A stretch of DNA of 64,000 nucleotides from Salivita marina (GTDB taxonomy: Bacteria; Pseudomonadota; Gammaproteobacteria; Pseudomonadales; Azotimanducaceae). The notes beneath the pieces are model-generated. The model was not told the origin of the DNA. It saw only the letters and a program-made list of their open reading frames with translations, and did no database searches. A program made the translations under genes and the position numbers. The stretch is taken from the NCBI GenBank assembly GCA_038144425.1, contig JAYQNS010000003.1, positions 682,001 through 746,000 on the forward strand, given 5' to 3'. Shown piece by piece: positions 17,074 to 25,653 of the stretch (within the stretch, counting starts at the first letter, position 1; each line of letters opens with the position of its first letter).

Positions 17074-17363
17074 CAGCGGCGCGCTCCCCGCGTGTCTAGG
17101 ATCTCCCCGGATTGGGCATCCACTACCAGCGTTTTAACCCGACCGTCATCCAAAAGCACCTTCACCTTCACGGCACCCTCGGCTTCGGGGATCGGCGCCA
17201 CGGCGATGACCTGGCCCCCGTAGCGACGCTGCACCTGGCGCGTGGCGGTGGCGAAGTCGCTGCGCAGGCCCTCCGCGGCCAGGGCGAAGGCGCTTTGAAA
17301 GCACAGGCTCCAGAGCAAAAGGGCTAGGGCCAGCCAAAGGGTGGGGGAGAGGGCGCGGATCAT
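17073..17363 (-). CDS. Secreted PepSY domain protein
   Basis: A 96-residue periplasmic protein. The N-terminal signal peptide has a hydrophobic core around LWLALALLLWSLCFQSAFA. A single PepSY domain follows, with conserved elements RRYGGQVIAVAPIPEA, VKVLLDDGRVKTLVVDAQSGEIL. It heads the operon with the PhoP/PhoQ-like pair. PepSY proteins next to two-component genes are common and may modulate the sensor from the periplasm; that role is inferred. Confidence 0.88.
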   Translation of the reverse strand: MIRALSPTLWLALALLLWSLCFQSAFALAAEGLRSDFATATRQVQRRYGGQVIAVAPIPEAEGAVKVKVLLDDGRVKTLVVDAQSGEILDTRGARR

Positions 17364-17430
17364 GGCGCAGCGTTTCCTTGAGTGCGAGGCACTCGCTTAT
17401 CAAACCAGCCTAAAGCATGGGGATTAAGCG

Positions 17431-17447
17431 CTGAATCACCCCTGAAT
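17431..17447 (-). promoter_or_regulatory. Direct repeat with 11-bp pitch, candidate response-regulator site
   Basis: Read on the minus strand, ATTCAG occurs twice with starts 11 bases apart (17442-17447 and 17431-17436), about 70 bases upstream of the PepSY gene. Two half-sites one helical turn apart are the usual binding pattern of PhoP/OmpR-family regulators. A TAGGCT lies 18 bases further on and could be a poor -10. The repeat overlaps the end of the glycerate kinase-like gene. This is inferred from spacing only. Confidence 0.35.
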
Positions 17448-18428
17448 TCCGGGCCCCGCCACAGCCACGAGGGCGTGGTCCGGCGCTAGGCGGAGCACCA
17501 AATCAGCTCGCGCGGGCAATCGTCGAAGCTGGCGCCGGGTAAGGCGCTCATAATGGGCAATGAAGCGGCGCACGGCGGCCGGGGTCATGGCCCGGTCGCT
17601 GCGGGCGCGGAGCGCCGCCTCCTGGGCCTCCCGGAATTCGTAGACGCTTTCGAAGCTGGGCACCTGCAAGTGAATGAGCCCGGAAAAGCGCCGAAAGAGC
17701 GCATCGTAGGGTCCCGCAAGCGCCTCATCCACGGCGGCGCGCCACCGCCCGTCGGGGTCCGCGTCTGCCTCCAGGGCGTTCAGGGGCGCGGTGGGCTCCT
17801 CCTTGTCCGGCGGCGGCGCCCCCACGCACCACCCTTCCAAGATCAGGCAATCCGCGGGCCGCGGCTGAAGCCTTGGGGCCGCCGCCCGGTCATCGAGGGC
17901 CTTATCGAACTGGGGCAGGGCCAGGGGCGCCCCGGGCAGCAGGAGCGCTTCCACTGCTGCCCTCAGGGCATCGACGTCATGGGTGCCCGGAACGCCGCGG
18001 GTCTGAAAAAGGGGATGGACCGTTTCCGCACGCTGCGCCCGCTCAGCCTTCCCTAGGTAGAAATCATCCAGGGACAGGCACGCGCAGCGCAGGCCCAGAG
18101 CGGGCAGGTAGTGCGAAAGCAGGGCTGCAAAGGTGCTCTTACCGCTACCCTGAGCGCCGTTCAAAAGCACCAGCAGCGGCGCGCCCCGAGCCCCCTGGGC
18201 GGCCGCGAGGTGGGCCGCCAGCGCCGCCCCATGCACTTCCAGGGCCCGGCGCCGGGCCGCGGGCACGGCTGCGGGCCACGCCATCACCGCCCCCTCCCCC
18301 ACATCCTTCGCGAGCGCGAGCACCGTCTGCCGCGCCGACGGCGTAGCCAGCCCCGGCAGGGCTGGCCAGAGCGCGAGGGCGTCGGTCGCCTCCAAAGCTA
18401 AGGCGTCTATGGGGCGCGGGGGTTCCAT
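17436..18428 (-). CDS. D-glycerate 3-kinase-like P-loop kinase
   Basis: A 330-residue cytosolic kinase of the plant-type glycerate kinase/Tda10 group. The Walker A motif GAQGSGKSTFAALL lies near residue 92. LSLDDFYLGKAER and the ILEGWCVG (Walker B region) motifs are typical of this family, as is the HDVDALRAAVEAL stretch. The predicted reaction is ATP-dependent phosphorylation of D-glycerate, but bacterial members are rarely tested and another small substrate is possible. An Ala-rich N-terminus of about 75 residues precedes the kinase core. It stands divergently from the M16 protease gene. Confidence 0.82.
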   Translation of the reverse strand: MEPPRPIDALALEATDALALWPALPGLATPSARQTVLALAKDVGEGAVMAWPAAVPAARRRALEVHGAALAAHLAAAQGARGAPLLVLLNGAQGSGKSTFAALLSHYLPALGLRCACLSLDDFYLGKAERAQRAETVHPLFQTRGVPGTHDVDALRAAVEALLLPGAPLALPQFDKALDDRAAAPRLQPRPADCLILEGWCVGAPPPDKEEPTAPLNALEADADPDGRWRAAVDEALAGPYDALFRRFSGLIHLQVPSFESVYEFREAQEAALRARSDRAMTPAAVRRFIAHYERLTRRQLRRLPARADLVLRLAPDHALVAVAGPGIQG

Positions 18429-18525
18429 GTTCCAAACCTTAGCATCGGCAAAGGTCGGGAACCCACGGCTTCCCGCAAGGTCGGTACACTAGGCTTTGCT
18501 CCCGTAATCACATGAGGCGCTGTTG

Positions 18526-21432
18526 ATGACCACCCTTCGCTCCTTCCCCGGCTCCCTACGCCTTTTGGGTGCCCTCCTCGCATTGTTGCTCCTCGGCTGC
18601 GCGACCCCGAGCACCCCGCCCCCGAGTTCAGCGCCGGAAGCAGACGCTGTGGTCATCAAGAAAAGCACCATCGACACCCGGAGCTACCGCCACCGGGTGC
18701 TCTCCAACGGCCTGGAGGTGCTCCTTGTGAGCGACCTCGCCAGCGACCAAGCGGCGGCGGCTCTCGCCGTAGACGTGGGCAGCTTCGCCGAGCCGGAAAG
18801 CCACCTGGGCCTGGCGCACTTCCTCGAGCACATGCTGTTTCTTGGTACGGAAAAATTCCCGGACCCGGACGGCTACGGCGATTTCATCAGCCGCAACGGC
18901 GGGGATCGCAACGCCTACACGGCCCTGGACCACACCAACTACTTTTTTTCCATCCGTCCGGAAGCGTTTTTTGAGGGCCTCGACCGCTTCGCCCAGTTCT
19001 TCATCGCCCCGCGCTTCGACGCCGCCTACGTCAGCCGAGAGCGGAACGCCGTCCATAGCGAGTATCAGATGCAGCTGAAGAACGACGGCTGGCGCACCTA
19101 CATGACCCAGAAGCGCGCCCTAAACCCCGCCCATCCCGGAAGCCGTTTCACCATTGGAAGCCTCGACACGCTGGCCGATGACGAACCCGGAGCCCTCCGG
19201 GAGGCTCTCCTCGCTTTCTACGAGGCCCACTACTCCGCCGATCGTATGCGGCTTGTGCTGCTGGCCCCTGAATCCCTAGATAAACTCGAAAGCTGGGCCA
19301 CGGAGCTCTTTGGGCCCGTGCGCGCCCGCCCCACCGCGGTGAACGAACCCGAGGCGCCGGTCTTTGCGAAGGACCAGCTACCGAGCCTCCTGCGCATCCG
19401 CCCCGTTAAGGAGCGCCGCAGCCTCGAGCTGACCTTCCCCCTACCCCCCCTCGACCCCTATCAGGCGGAAGCGCCCGGCGCCTACCTCGCGAACCTCTTG
19501 GGCCACGAGGGCGAGGGCAGCGCCCATGCGGTGCTGAAGGATGCTGGACTCATCAATGGCCTCAGCGCCGGCGCCGCGCCCTTCGGGGAGCACAACGCCC
19601 TTTTTTCCATCGCTGTGGATCTAACGGAAGCAGGTTACGCCCAGTGGCCCCAGGTGACGGGAACGCTTTTTGCTGCCATCGAGCGCCTAAGGGCCGAGGG
19701 GCCGCAGCGGTGGCGCTACGACGAACAGGCCCGCCTCGCCGCTCTGGCCTTCGCCTACCAGCCCCAGCGCGATGCCTACAACACGGTCAGCGCCCTCGCC
19801 GCCGGGCTGTTGGAAGTACCGCCGGAGGAAATCCTCCGCAGCGGCATGCGCATGGATCGCTTCGACCCGGTGCTCCTAGAATCGATCCTAGCCGCCCTGC
19901 GCCCCGATCGGCTCCAGCTCACTCTCACGGCTCCGGAAGTGGAGACGACGACGCGGGAACCCTTCTTCGCGGTGGATTACGCGCTTGAGCCCCTCTCCCC
20001 GGCCCTGTGGATGGCCTGGGAAAGCCCCGCAGCGCCCGAGCATCTGGCCCTACCGGCCCCGAACCCCTTCGTGCCGGAAGCCCTAAGCCTCATGGAGGTT
20101 CCGGACGCGGCGGCCCCCGTGGCCCTCGCTTCGGGCCCCTGGGGCACGCTGTGGCATGCCCCCACGGTGGCCTTTAAGGCGCCCCGGGCTGAGCTGCGTC
20201 TGAAGGTGCAGAGCGGGGCCATCACCGGCCCCGAGGGGCAGATGGCCGCGGCTCTCTGGGCGGCCTTGCTTAAGGATAGCCTCAACAGCTACGCCTACCC
20301 CGCTCGCCTCGCCGGCCTCAGCTTCGCCCTTCGCCCGGCGGCCTCCGGGCTTGAGCTGCAGGTGGCGGGCTACAGCGAACGCCTTCCGGAACTTCTAGAG
20401 GCGGTTTTAAGCAGCCTCACGGACGCCGCCCCAAGCGAGGCGGCCTTTGAGCGAGAGAAAGCTCGCCTACTCCAGAGCCTGGCCAACCAGCGCCAGGACC
20501 GCCCATACCAGCAAGGCATGCGGGCACTCCAGCAGACCGTCGACCACGACGCCTACCCCCTAGAGGACCGCCTCGCGGCGGCGGAAGCTCTCACCCTGGA
20601 CCAGCTGAGGGAAGGTTTTGCGAAAAACCTTCTGGAAGCGCCCAAGCTTACGGGGCTTATGGTGGGGAACGTGACCCCGACCGAGGCGGATCGGCTGGCA
20701 GCGATGATCACCGACGCCCTCGGCACGGCCCCCGCCGATCCCGTGCCGCCCCGGGCCCTGACCAAGCTTGAAGATGGGGATCGACTCGCCCAGGCCCTGA
20801 CCATCGACCATGACGATGCTGCCTTCGTGCTGTACGTCCAGGGACGTACCCAGAGCCTCGGCGAGCGCGCCCGCTTTGGCCTACTTGGGCACATGCTGGC
20901 CTCCCCCTATTTCAACGCTCTGCGCACGGAGCGCCAGCTCGGCTATGTGGTTTCCGCCGGGGCCTTCGTGCGCCACAGCACGCCGGGGCTCTACTTCCTG
21001 GCCCAAAGCCCCGTGGCCGGCCCGGCCGCCATCCTGACGGAAACGGAAGGCTTCCTTGCGCGCTATGGAGAAACGATAGCGGCCCTCACCCCGGGGGTCT
21101 TCGAGACGGAAAAGGCGGGGCTCCGCTCTCGCCTTCTGGAGCGTGATAAGAACCTCGGGGAGACGGCCAGCCGCTACTGGGAGAACATCGAAGTGGAACG
21201 GGAAGACTTCGCCCTGCGGGAAGCCCTCGCCGCCGCCCTGGACGCGCTCACCCTTCAGCAGTTCCAGGCCTTCTACGGCGTGTTCCTTGAGCGCTTGGCA
21301 TCGCAACGCATCCTCGCCTTCAGCCCGGGACGCTTCGGAGACGAGGCCCTCCTCGAGGGCACCGCGGTAACGGACCTCGCGGCCTTTAAGGCGAGCCGGG
21401 ATCGATTCTTAGCCACCGGGGGTGCTCGGTGA
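18526..21432 (+). CDS. M16 family (pitrilysin-like) metalloprotease lipoprotein
   Basis: A 968-residue zinc protease. The N-terminal signal with the lipobox LLLGC predicts acylation of Cys near residue 25 and a periplasmic or outer-membrane location. The inverted zinc motif HFLEHML (HxxEH) and the distal Glu in RERNAVHSEY are intact, as is the neighbouring segment GGDRNAYTALDHTNYFF. The length fits two fused 50-kDa halves, as in pitrilysin (PtrA) and insulysin, with an inactive second half. The ATG at 18526 follows GAGGCGC; a TTG three bases before it is rejected. The stop overlaps the following gene's GTG start, so the two are coupled. Confidence 0.92.
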   Translation: MTTLRSFPGSLRLLGALLALLLLGCATPSTPPPSSAPEADAVVIKKSTIDTRSYRHRVLSNGLEVLLVSDLASDQAAAALAVDVGSFAEPESHLGLAHFLEHMLFLGTEKFPDPDGYGDFISRNGGDRNAYTALDHTNYFFSIRPEAFFEGLDRFAQFFIAPRFDAAYVSRERNAVHSEYQMQLKNDGWRTYMTQKRALNPAHPGSRFTIGSLDTLADDEPGALREALLAFYEAHYSADRMRLVLLAPESLDKLESWATELFGPVRARPTAVNEPEAPVFAKDQLPSLLRIRPVKERRSLELTFPLPPLDPYQAEAPGAYLANLLGHEGEGSAHAVLKDAGLINGLSAGAAPFGEHNALFSIAVDLTEAGYAQWPQVTGTLFAAIERLRAEGPQRWRYDEQARLAALAFAYQPQRDAYNTVSALAAGLLEVPPEEILRSGMRMDRFDPVLLESILAALRPDRLQLTLTAPEVETTTREPFFAVDYALEPLSPALWMAWESPAAPEHLALPAPNPFVPEALSLMEVPDAAAPVALASGPWGTLWHAPTVAFKAPRAELRLKVQSGAITGPEGQMAAALWAALLKDSLNSYAYPARLAGLSFALRPAASGLELQVAGYSERLPELLEAVLSSLTDAAPSEAAFEREKARLLQSLANQRQDRPYQQGMRALQQTVDHDAYPLEDRLAAAEALTLDQLREGFAKNLLEAPKLTGLMVGNVTPTEADRLAAMITDALGTAPADPVPPRALTKLEDGDRLAQALTIDHDDAAFVLYVQGRTQSLGERARFGLLGHMLASPYFNALRTERQLGYVVSAGAFVRHSTPGLYFLAQSPVAGPAAILTETEGFLARYGETIAALTPGVFETEKAGLRSRLLERDKNLGETASRYWENIEVEREDFALREALAAALDALTLQQFQAFYGVFLERLASQRILAFSPGRFGDEALLEGTAVTDLAAFKASRDRFLATGGAR

Positions 21433-22310
21433 GTCCCGCCGAGGCGCTGCGTTCGGAGCTGCTCCGCGCGATCCGGGATAATCTCCGGGACGGCGCCTCC
21501 CAGCTGGCGCGGCGAGCGCTCGATGCCCTCGCCCGCTACGCCGAAGCCCCGCAAGGATCCCTCGAGGATCGCAAGGGCGCCCTCCTCGCTTTCGCGGACG
21601 AGCTCGGTTCCCTACGCCCCAGCATGGTGGCCATTCCCAACCTCGTAAGCCGCTGGCGTGACGCGGTACGAGATTTCGAAGGACCGCCGGAGGCTCTCGG
21701 TCCCTTTGCCCGCACCCAGGCCCAGGCCGTGCGCACCTGGGCCGACGGGGCCCGGGATGCCACGGTGCGCGCCGCCATTACCCAGCTTGAAGGCGCCCAG
21801 CGCATTCTTACCCACTCCATCAGCTCTACGGTGCTCGAAGTGCTAAGGCGCCTGCCCCCAGCGCGCACGGAGGTCATCGTGACGGAAAGCCGTCCAGGGC
21901 GAGAAGGGTGGGAGCTGGGGGCAACGCTGGCTGCCCAGGGCCTTTCCGTCAGCTATATCACCGACGCCCAGGGCGGGCTGTTCACGGCTCAGGCGGACGC
22001 GGTCCTCGTGGGCGCCGATGCGCTGCTCGCCGACGGCACGGTGGTCAATAAGGCCGGAACCTACCTGCTGGCCCTCGCCGCGAAGGACCAAAACGTCCCC
22101 TTTTGGGTCTGCGCGGAGAGCTTCAAGTGCACCACCACCCCTGCCGACGCCTTCGCCCTCGAGGAGCGATCCGGCAGCGAGCTGGGGCCGCCGCCGGTGC
22201 CCGGGCTCAAGGCGCGGAATCTCTACTTTGAGATGACGCCGCCCCGGCTGATCACGGGTTGGCTATCTAACGAACCGCTTGCGCCACGCTTCGGGCATGG
22301 GGAGGCTTAG
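21429..22310 (+). CDS. eIF2B alpha/beta/delta-like (initiation factor 2B family) protein
   Basis: A 293-residue protein of the family that includes eIF2B subunits, methylthioribose-1-phosphate isomerase and ribose-1,5-bisphosphate isomerase. The C-terminal Rossmann-like half has TESRPGREGWELGATLAAQG, the catalytic-Asp motif VGADALLADGTVVNKAGTY and the PFWVCAESFK segment. The N-terminal half is helical. It probably isomerises a sugar phosphate, but bacterial members of this branch are uncharacterised and the cysteine normally needed for isomerase activity is not obvious. It starts with GTG overlapping the protease stop (GTGA). The stop overlaps that of convergent dinG by 4 bases. Confidence 0.8.
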   Translation: MSPAEALRSELLRAIRDNLRDGASQLARRALDALARYAEAPQGSLEDRKGALLAFADELGSLRPSMVAIPNLVSRWRDAVRDFEGPPEALGPFARTQAQAVRTWADGARDATVRAAITQLEGAQRILTHSISSTVLEVLRRLPPARTEVIVTESRPGREGWELGATLAAQGLSVSYITDAQGGLFTAQADAVLVGADALLADGTVVNKAGTYLLALAAKDQNVPFWVCAESFKCTTTPADAFALEERSGSELGPPPVPGLKARNLYFEMTPPRLITGWLSNEPLAPRFGHGEA

Positions 22311-24451
22311 GCCTCAAACACCCGCTCGAAGGGGGGAAGGGCATCCAAGATCGCCTGGCCGTAGCGGCGGGTGACGATGCGCTTATCGAGCAGGGTGATG
22401 CGGCCGTAGTCCTTTTCCGAGCGCAAAAGCCGCCCGCAGGCCTGCTTGAGGCGCAGCGCCGCATCGGGCACGGACATTTCCATAAAGGGGTTGCGCTGCT
22501 GAGCGCTGAGCCATTCCGCCGTGGCCGCCTCCACGGGATCGTCCGGGACGGAAAAGGGCAGCTTGCAGATGATGACGTGGCGGCAATAGGCCCCGGGCAA
22601 ATCAATGCCCTCAGCGAAGCTGGCGAGGCCGAAAATCACACTCCCCTCCCCACCGTCGATGCGCCGCTGGTGCTCCGCTAGGATGCGGCCCTTGCTCTCC
22701 GTAGCTTGGCTCAGTACGCGCTTAAGGAGCGCGGGCGGGAGGGCCGCACAGACCTGATCGAGCTGACGCCAGGAGGTGAAGATCACTAGCGTACCCTCGT
22801 CCTCGCGAATCAAACCCGGGAGCAGCTCGGCGATTTCCCCCGCATGAGCTTCGCTTTGGCTCGGATCGCTACGCAGCTTCGGCACCACCAGCTGAGCCAC
22901 CTCCTCATAGGCAAAGCTTGAGGGAACCACCAGGTAGCGGGCGTTATCGGGAATGCCCGCGGCCTCGGCGAAGCGTCCGAAGCCATCCGTAGATGACAGG
23001 GTGGCAGAGCTCACCACGGCGCCGAAGCACCGATCCCAGAGCACGCTGCGCAGGGAAGTTCCTGCGCTGAGCGGAGAGCTTTGCACCTCCACGTCGAGAC
23101 TGCCCTCCTGCCCCAGGCGGGAGATCCAGCGCGCGTGAGGGGCATCGCTGGCCTGGGCGAAGTCACGCCATAGGGCCTCGCTGCCCTCGAGGCGCCCTTG
23201 AAGCTGCCCCAGGCTGCCCTGCGCCGCCTCTAGCTCAGCCCGAGCATCGCCGGCCTGCTCCAAGGCCTCGCTTAAGCGCTCCCCGAGCTCATCGCCTAGG
23301 GAAACCAGCTCCGCAAAGGCCTCGGCCAGCTGCTTGCCTTGGGTCCGCCAGCTTTCCCCCACATCCCCATGGGGGAAGCGATGAGCCGGGGCCTGACCGC
23401 GGCGAAGCCCCGGCGCCCCCTCCTCCAGGGCCTCGAGTTGATCGGCCAGGGTAAGGGTGGCGCTTAGGGTCTCCCGAAGCGGCGCTCCCAGCTGGGCTAG
23501 ACGCTGAGCCGCAGCGACCCAAGCCGGGGCCCGGCCGAGGCGCTGAGCCAGCGTGCCCACGAGGCGCTCAAAAGCGTCGAGCGTTTGCTGACTCCCGAGG
23601 ATGCGCGTAAAGCGGCGCAGGTGCCCCAGGGCCTTCTCCGAGAGGTGATGGCCTTCGTCGAAGACGTAGATGGTCTCCTCCGGCGTCGGCAGCACCACGC
23701 CGCCCCCGAGGGCGAGATCCGCGAGGATGAGGTCGTGGTTGGCAACGATAACGTCTGCGCGCTGCACTGCCTCCCGGGCCTTGAAGTAGGGGCAGTCGCG
23801 AAAGAAGGTGCAGCGACTTCCTGTGCAACCGCGATGATCCGTGGTCACGGAGGCCCAGCGATCGTCGTCGATCGCTTCCCCGTAGCGCTCCCGGTCTCCG
23901 TCCCAACGCCCCCCTTCCAGCGCCCCCTGCATAGCCTGGTACAGAGGCCGGGCAGCAAGGCTCGGGGGCGGTCCAAAGAGGTCGCTGGCCAGGGCAACGC
24001 CGTCATCGGAAAGGATGCGATCGAGGCGCGCAAGGCAGGCATAGCGGCCCCGACCCTTGGCCAGGGCATAGGTAAATTTCAGCCCCGCGGCCCCCTGCAG
24101 ATCGGGCAGATCCCGTTCCACCAGCTGATCTTGCAGGGCGACGGTGGCCGTGGAGATTACCAGGGTCAGGCCCCGGGCCTGGGCCAGGGGAATGGCCGCA
24201 AGCCCGTAGGCGAGGGTTTTCCCCGTCCCCGTGCCGGCTTCCGCCACCACAACGTGAGGCGGACCGGACTCCCGCATCCCGAGTTCGTCCACCGTGAGCG
24301 CCCCGAGGGTACGGGCGATTTCCGCAATCATGAGCCGCTGCCCTCGGCGCGGCGTAAAGCCCCGGGCCGCAAGCCACGCGCGGTAAGCACCCTGAATTTG
24401 TTCGCGGAGCGCGGGGCTTAGGGTGCCGTCTTGGGGGGAAGCGGTGCTCAT
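22307..24451 (-). CDS. dinG: ATP-dependent DNA helicase DinG
   Basis: Superfamily 2, XPD-like 5'-3' helicase that resolves R-loops and other structures in DNA repair. It shows Walker A AEAGTGTGKTLAYG, motif Ia STATVALQDQLVERDLP, the Fe-S cluster cysteines (YACLAR, CTGSRCTFFRDCPY), the DEAH-type motif VFDEGHHL, and C-terminal motifs including FGLASFAEGIDLPG and ACGRLLRSEKDYGR. The ATG at 24451 gives 714 residues and an N-terminus matching other DinG proteins. An ATG at 24472 adds seven residues but a TATACT (24458-24463) lies between them, which would make the mRNA nearly leaderless if it is a -10. E. coli dinG is SOS-regulated; I saw no LexA box here. Confidence 0.92.
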   Translation of the reverse strand: MSTASPQDGTLSPALREQIQGAYRAWLAARGFTPRRGQRLMIAEIARTLGALTVDELGMRESGPPHVVVAEAGTGTGKTLAYGLAAIPLAQARGLTLVISTATVALQDQLVERDLPDLQGAAGLKFTYALAKGRGRYACLARLDRILSDDGVALASDLFGPPPSLAARPLYQAMQGALEGGRWDGDRERYGEAIDDDRWASVTTDHRGCTGSRCTFFRDCPYFKAREAVQRADVIVANHDLILADLALGGGVVLPTPEETIYVFDEGHHLSEKALGHLRRFTRILGSQQTLDAFERLVGTLAQRLGRAPAWVAAAQRLAQLGAPLRETLSATLTLADQLEALEEGAPGLRRGQAPAHRFPHGDVGESWRTQGKQLAEAFAELVSLGDELGERLSEALEQAGDARAELEAAQGSLGQLQGRLEGSEALWRDFAQASDAPHARWISRLGQEGSLDVEVQSSPLSAGTSLRSVLWDRCFGAVVSSATLSSTDGFGRFAEAAGIPDNARYLVVPSSFAYEEVAQLVVPKLRSDPSQSEAHAGEIAELLPGLIREDEGTLVIFTSWRQLDQVCAALPPALLKRVLSQATESKGRILAEHQRRIDGGEGSVIFGLASFAEGIDLPGAYCRHVIICKLPFSVPDDPVEAATAEWLSAQQRNPFMEMSVPDAALRLKQACGRLLRSEKDYGRITLLDKRIVTRRYGQAILDALPPFERVFEA

Positions 24452-24535
24452 GGATCGAGTATACCGGGCCATGCAAGAAAAACCCTGCGGTGCTAGCCTT
24501 GCCCGCTGTTGCGATTCCTCGCAAGGAGAAACCCC

Positions 24536-25653
24536 ATGCGTTCGATCCCGCGGCGCCTCCTCGGTGCCCTGCTGGCTCTTTGGCCCCTACTTTCCTGGGC
24601 AGATGACACCCCTTACCGCCCTTTGCCCTGCCTCCGGGCTTTGTGCTCGAGGTGGTGAGTGACGATCTGCCCAACGCTCGCCAGCTGGCCCTCGGGCCCA
24701 AGGGCACGATCTTCGCCGGCACCCGGCGCGATGGCCGGGTCTGGGCCCTGCGCGATGGGGTGCGCTACACCCTCGCCGAGGGATTGACGCTTCCGAGTGG
24801 CGTGGCCGTGCACGAAGGTGATCTCTACATTGCCGCGGTGTCTCACCTCTATCGTCTGAAAAGCATCGAGAACACCCTAGCCACCCCCCCGGGCCTCGAG
24901 GTCATCACCGACGCCTTGCCCACGGATAAGCATCATGGCTGGAAGCACATCGAATTCGACGGCGAGGGCAAGCTTCTGATCCCCGTGGGCGCCCCCTGCA
25001 ACATCTGCGACCCCGAGCCTCCCTACGCGAGCCTATTGCGCATGGACCGGAACACCGGAGCCTATGAGGTGATCGCCCAGGGGATTCGCAATACCGTGGG
25101 CTTTGACTTCGAACCTGGCACCGGCGCCCTATGGTTCTCCGATAACGGCCGGGACATGCTCGGAGACGAAATTCCCCCGGAGGAGCTGAACCGCTTAGCC
25201 GCCCCCGGGGCCCACTTCGGCTATCCCTACGTCCACGGCGGCGCCGTCCTCGATCCAGAGTTCGGAAAGGGCCATCGCCTGGAAGATTACGCTGCGCCCG
25301 AGGCCCGGCTGCCAGCTCACAGCGCGCCCCTGGGCCTTGCCTTCTACACGGGCAGCGCCTTTCCCGAGCGCTACCGGGGAGCCCTATTCTTTGCCCAGCA
25401 TGGCTCCTGGAATCGTAGCGAGAAGATTGGCTACCAAGTTTCCGTAGCCTTTCTCGAGAACGGCAAGATTCAACGCATCGAGCCCTTCCTCACGGGCTTT
25501 CTCGACGGCGAAACCACCCTTGGCCGCCCCGTAGATGTGGTCGTGGAACCGAGCGGCGCCCTCCTCGTTTCCGACGACCACCGCGGCGCCGTCTATCGCA
25601 TTCGTTACGCCGGCCCCTCGACGACCCCGACCCTTGCTAGGAGCACGCCATGA
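24536..25653 (+). CDS. PQQ/sorbosone-dehydrogenase-like beta-propeller, secreted (frameshifted as given)
   Basis: Periplasmic six-bladed propeller of the soluble aldose/sorbosone dehydrogenase group. The ATG at 24536 follows AAGGAGAAACCCC and starts a signal peptide (RRLLGALLALWPLLSWA). The frame then breaks in the C4 run at 24608-24611. With one more C it continues DDTPLPPFALPPGFVLEVV and on through GVAVHEGDLYIAAVSHLYR, PVGAPCNICDPEPPYASLL, GIRNTVGFDFEPGTGALWF and DNGRDMLGDEIPPEELNRL, 372 residues in all. Without the repair, only a GTG-started form lacking its signal peptide would be called. Members often act on sugars with PQQ, but many have unknown substrates. Its stop overlaps the next gene's start (ATGA). 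Confidence 0.8.

Noticed and set aside
24458..24463. TATACT as a firm dinG promoter
   Set aside because: It would be a good -10, but no acceptable -35 or extended TG lies at the right distance, so it is mentioned only in the gene entry.
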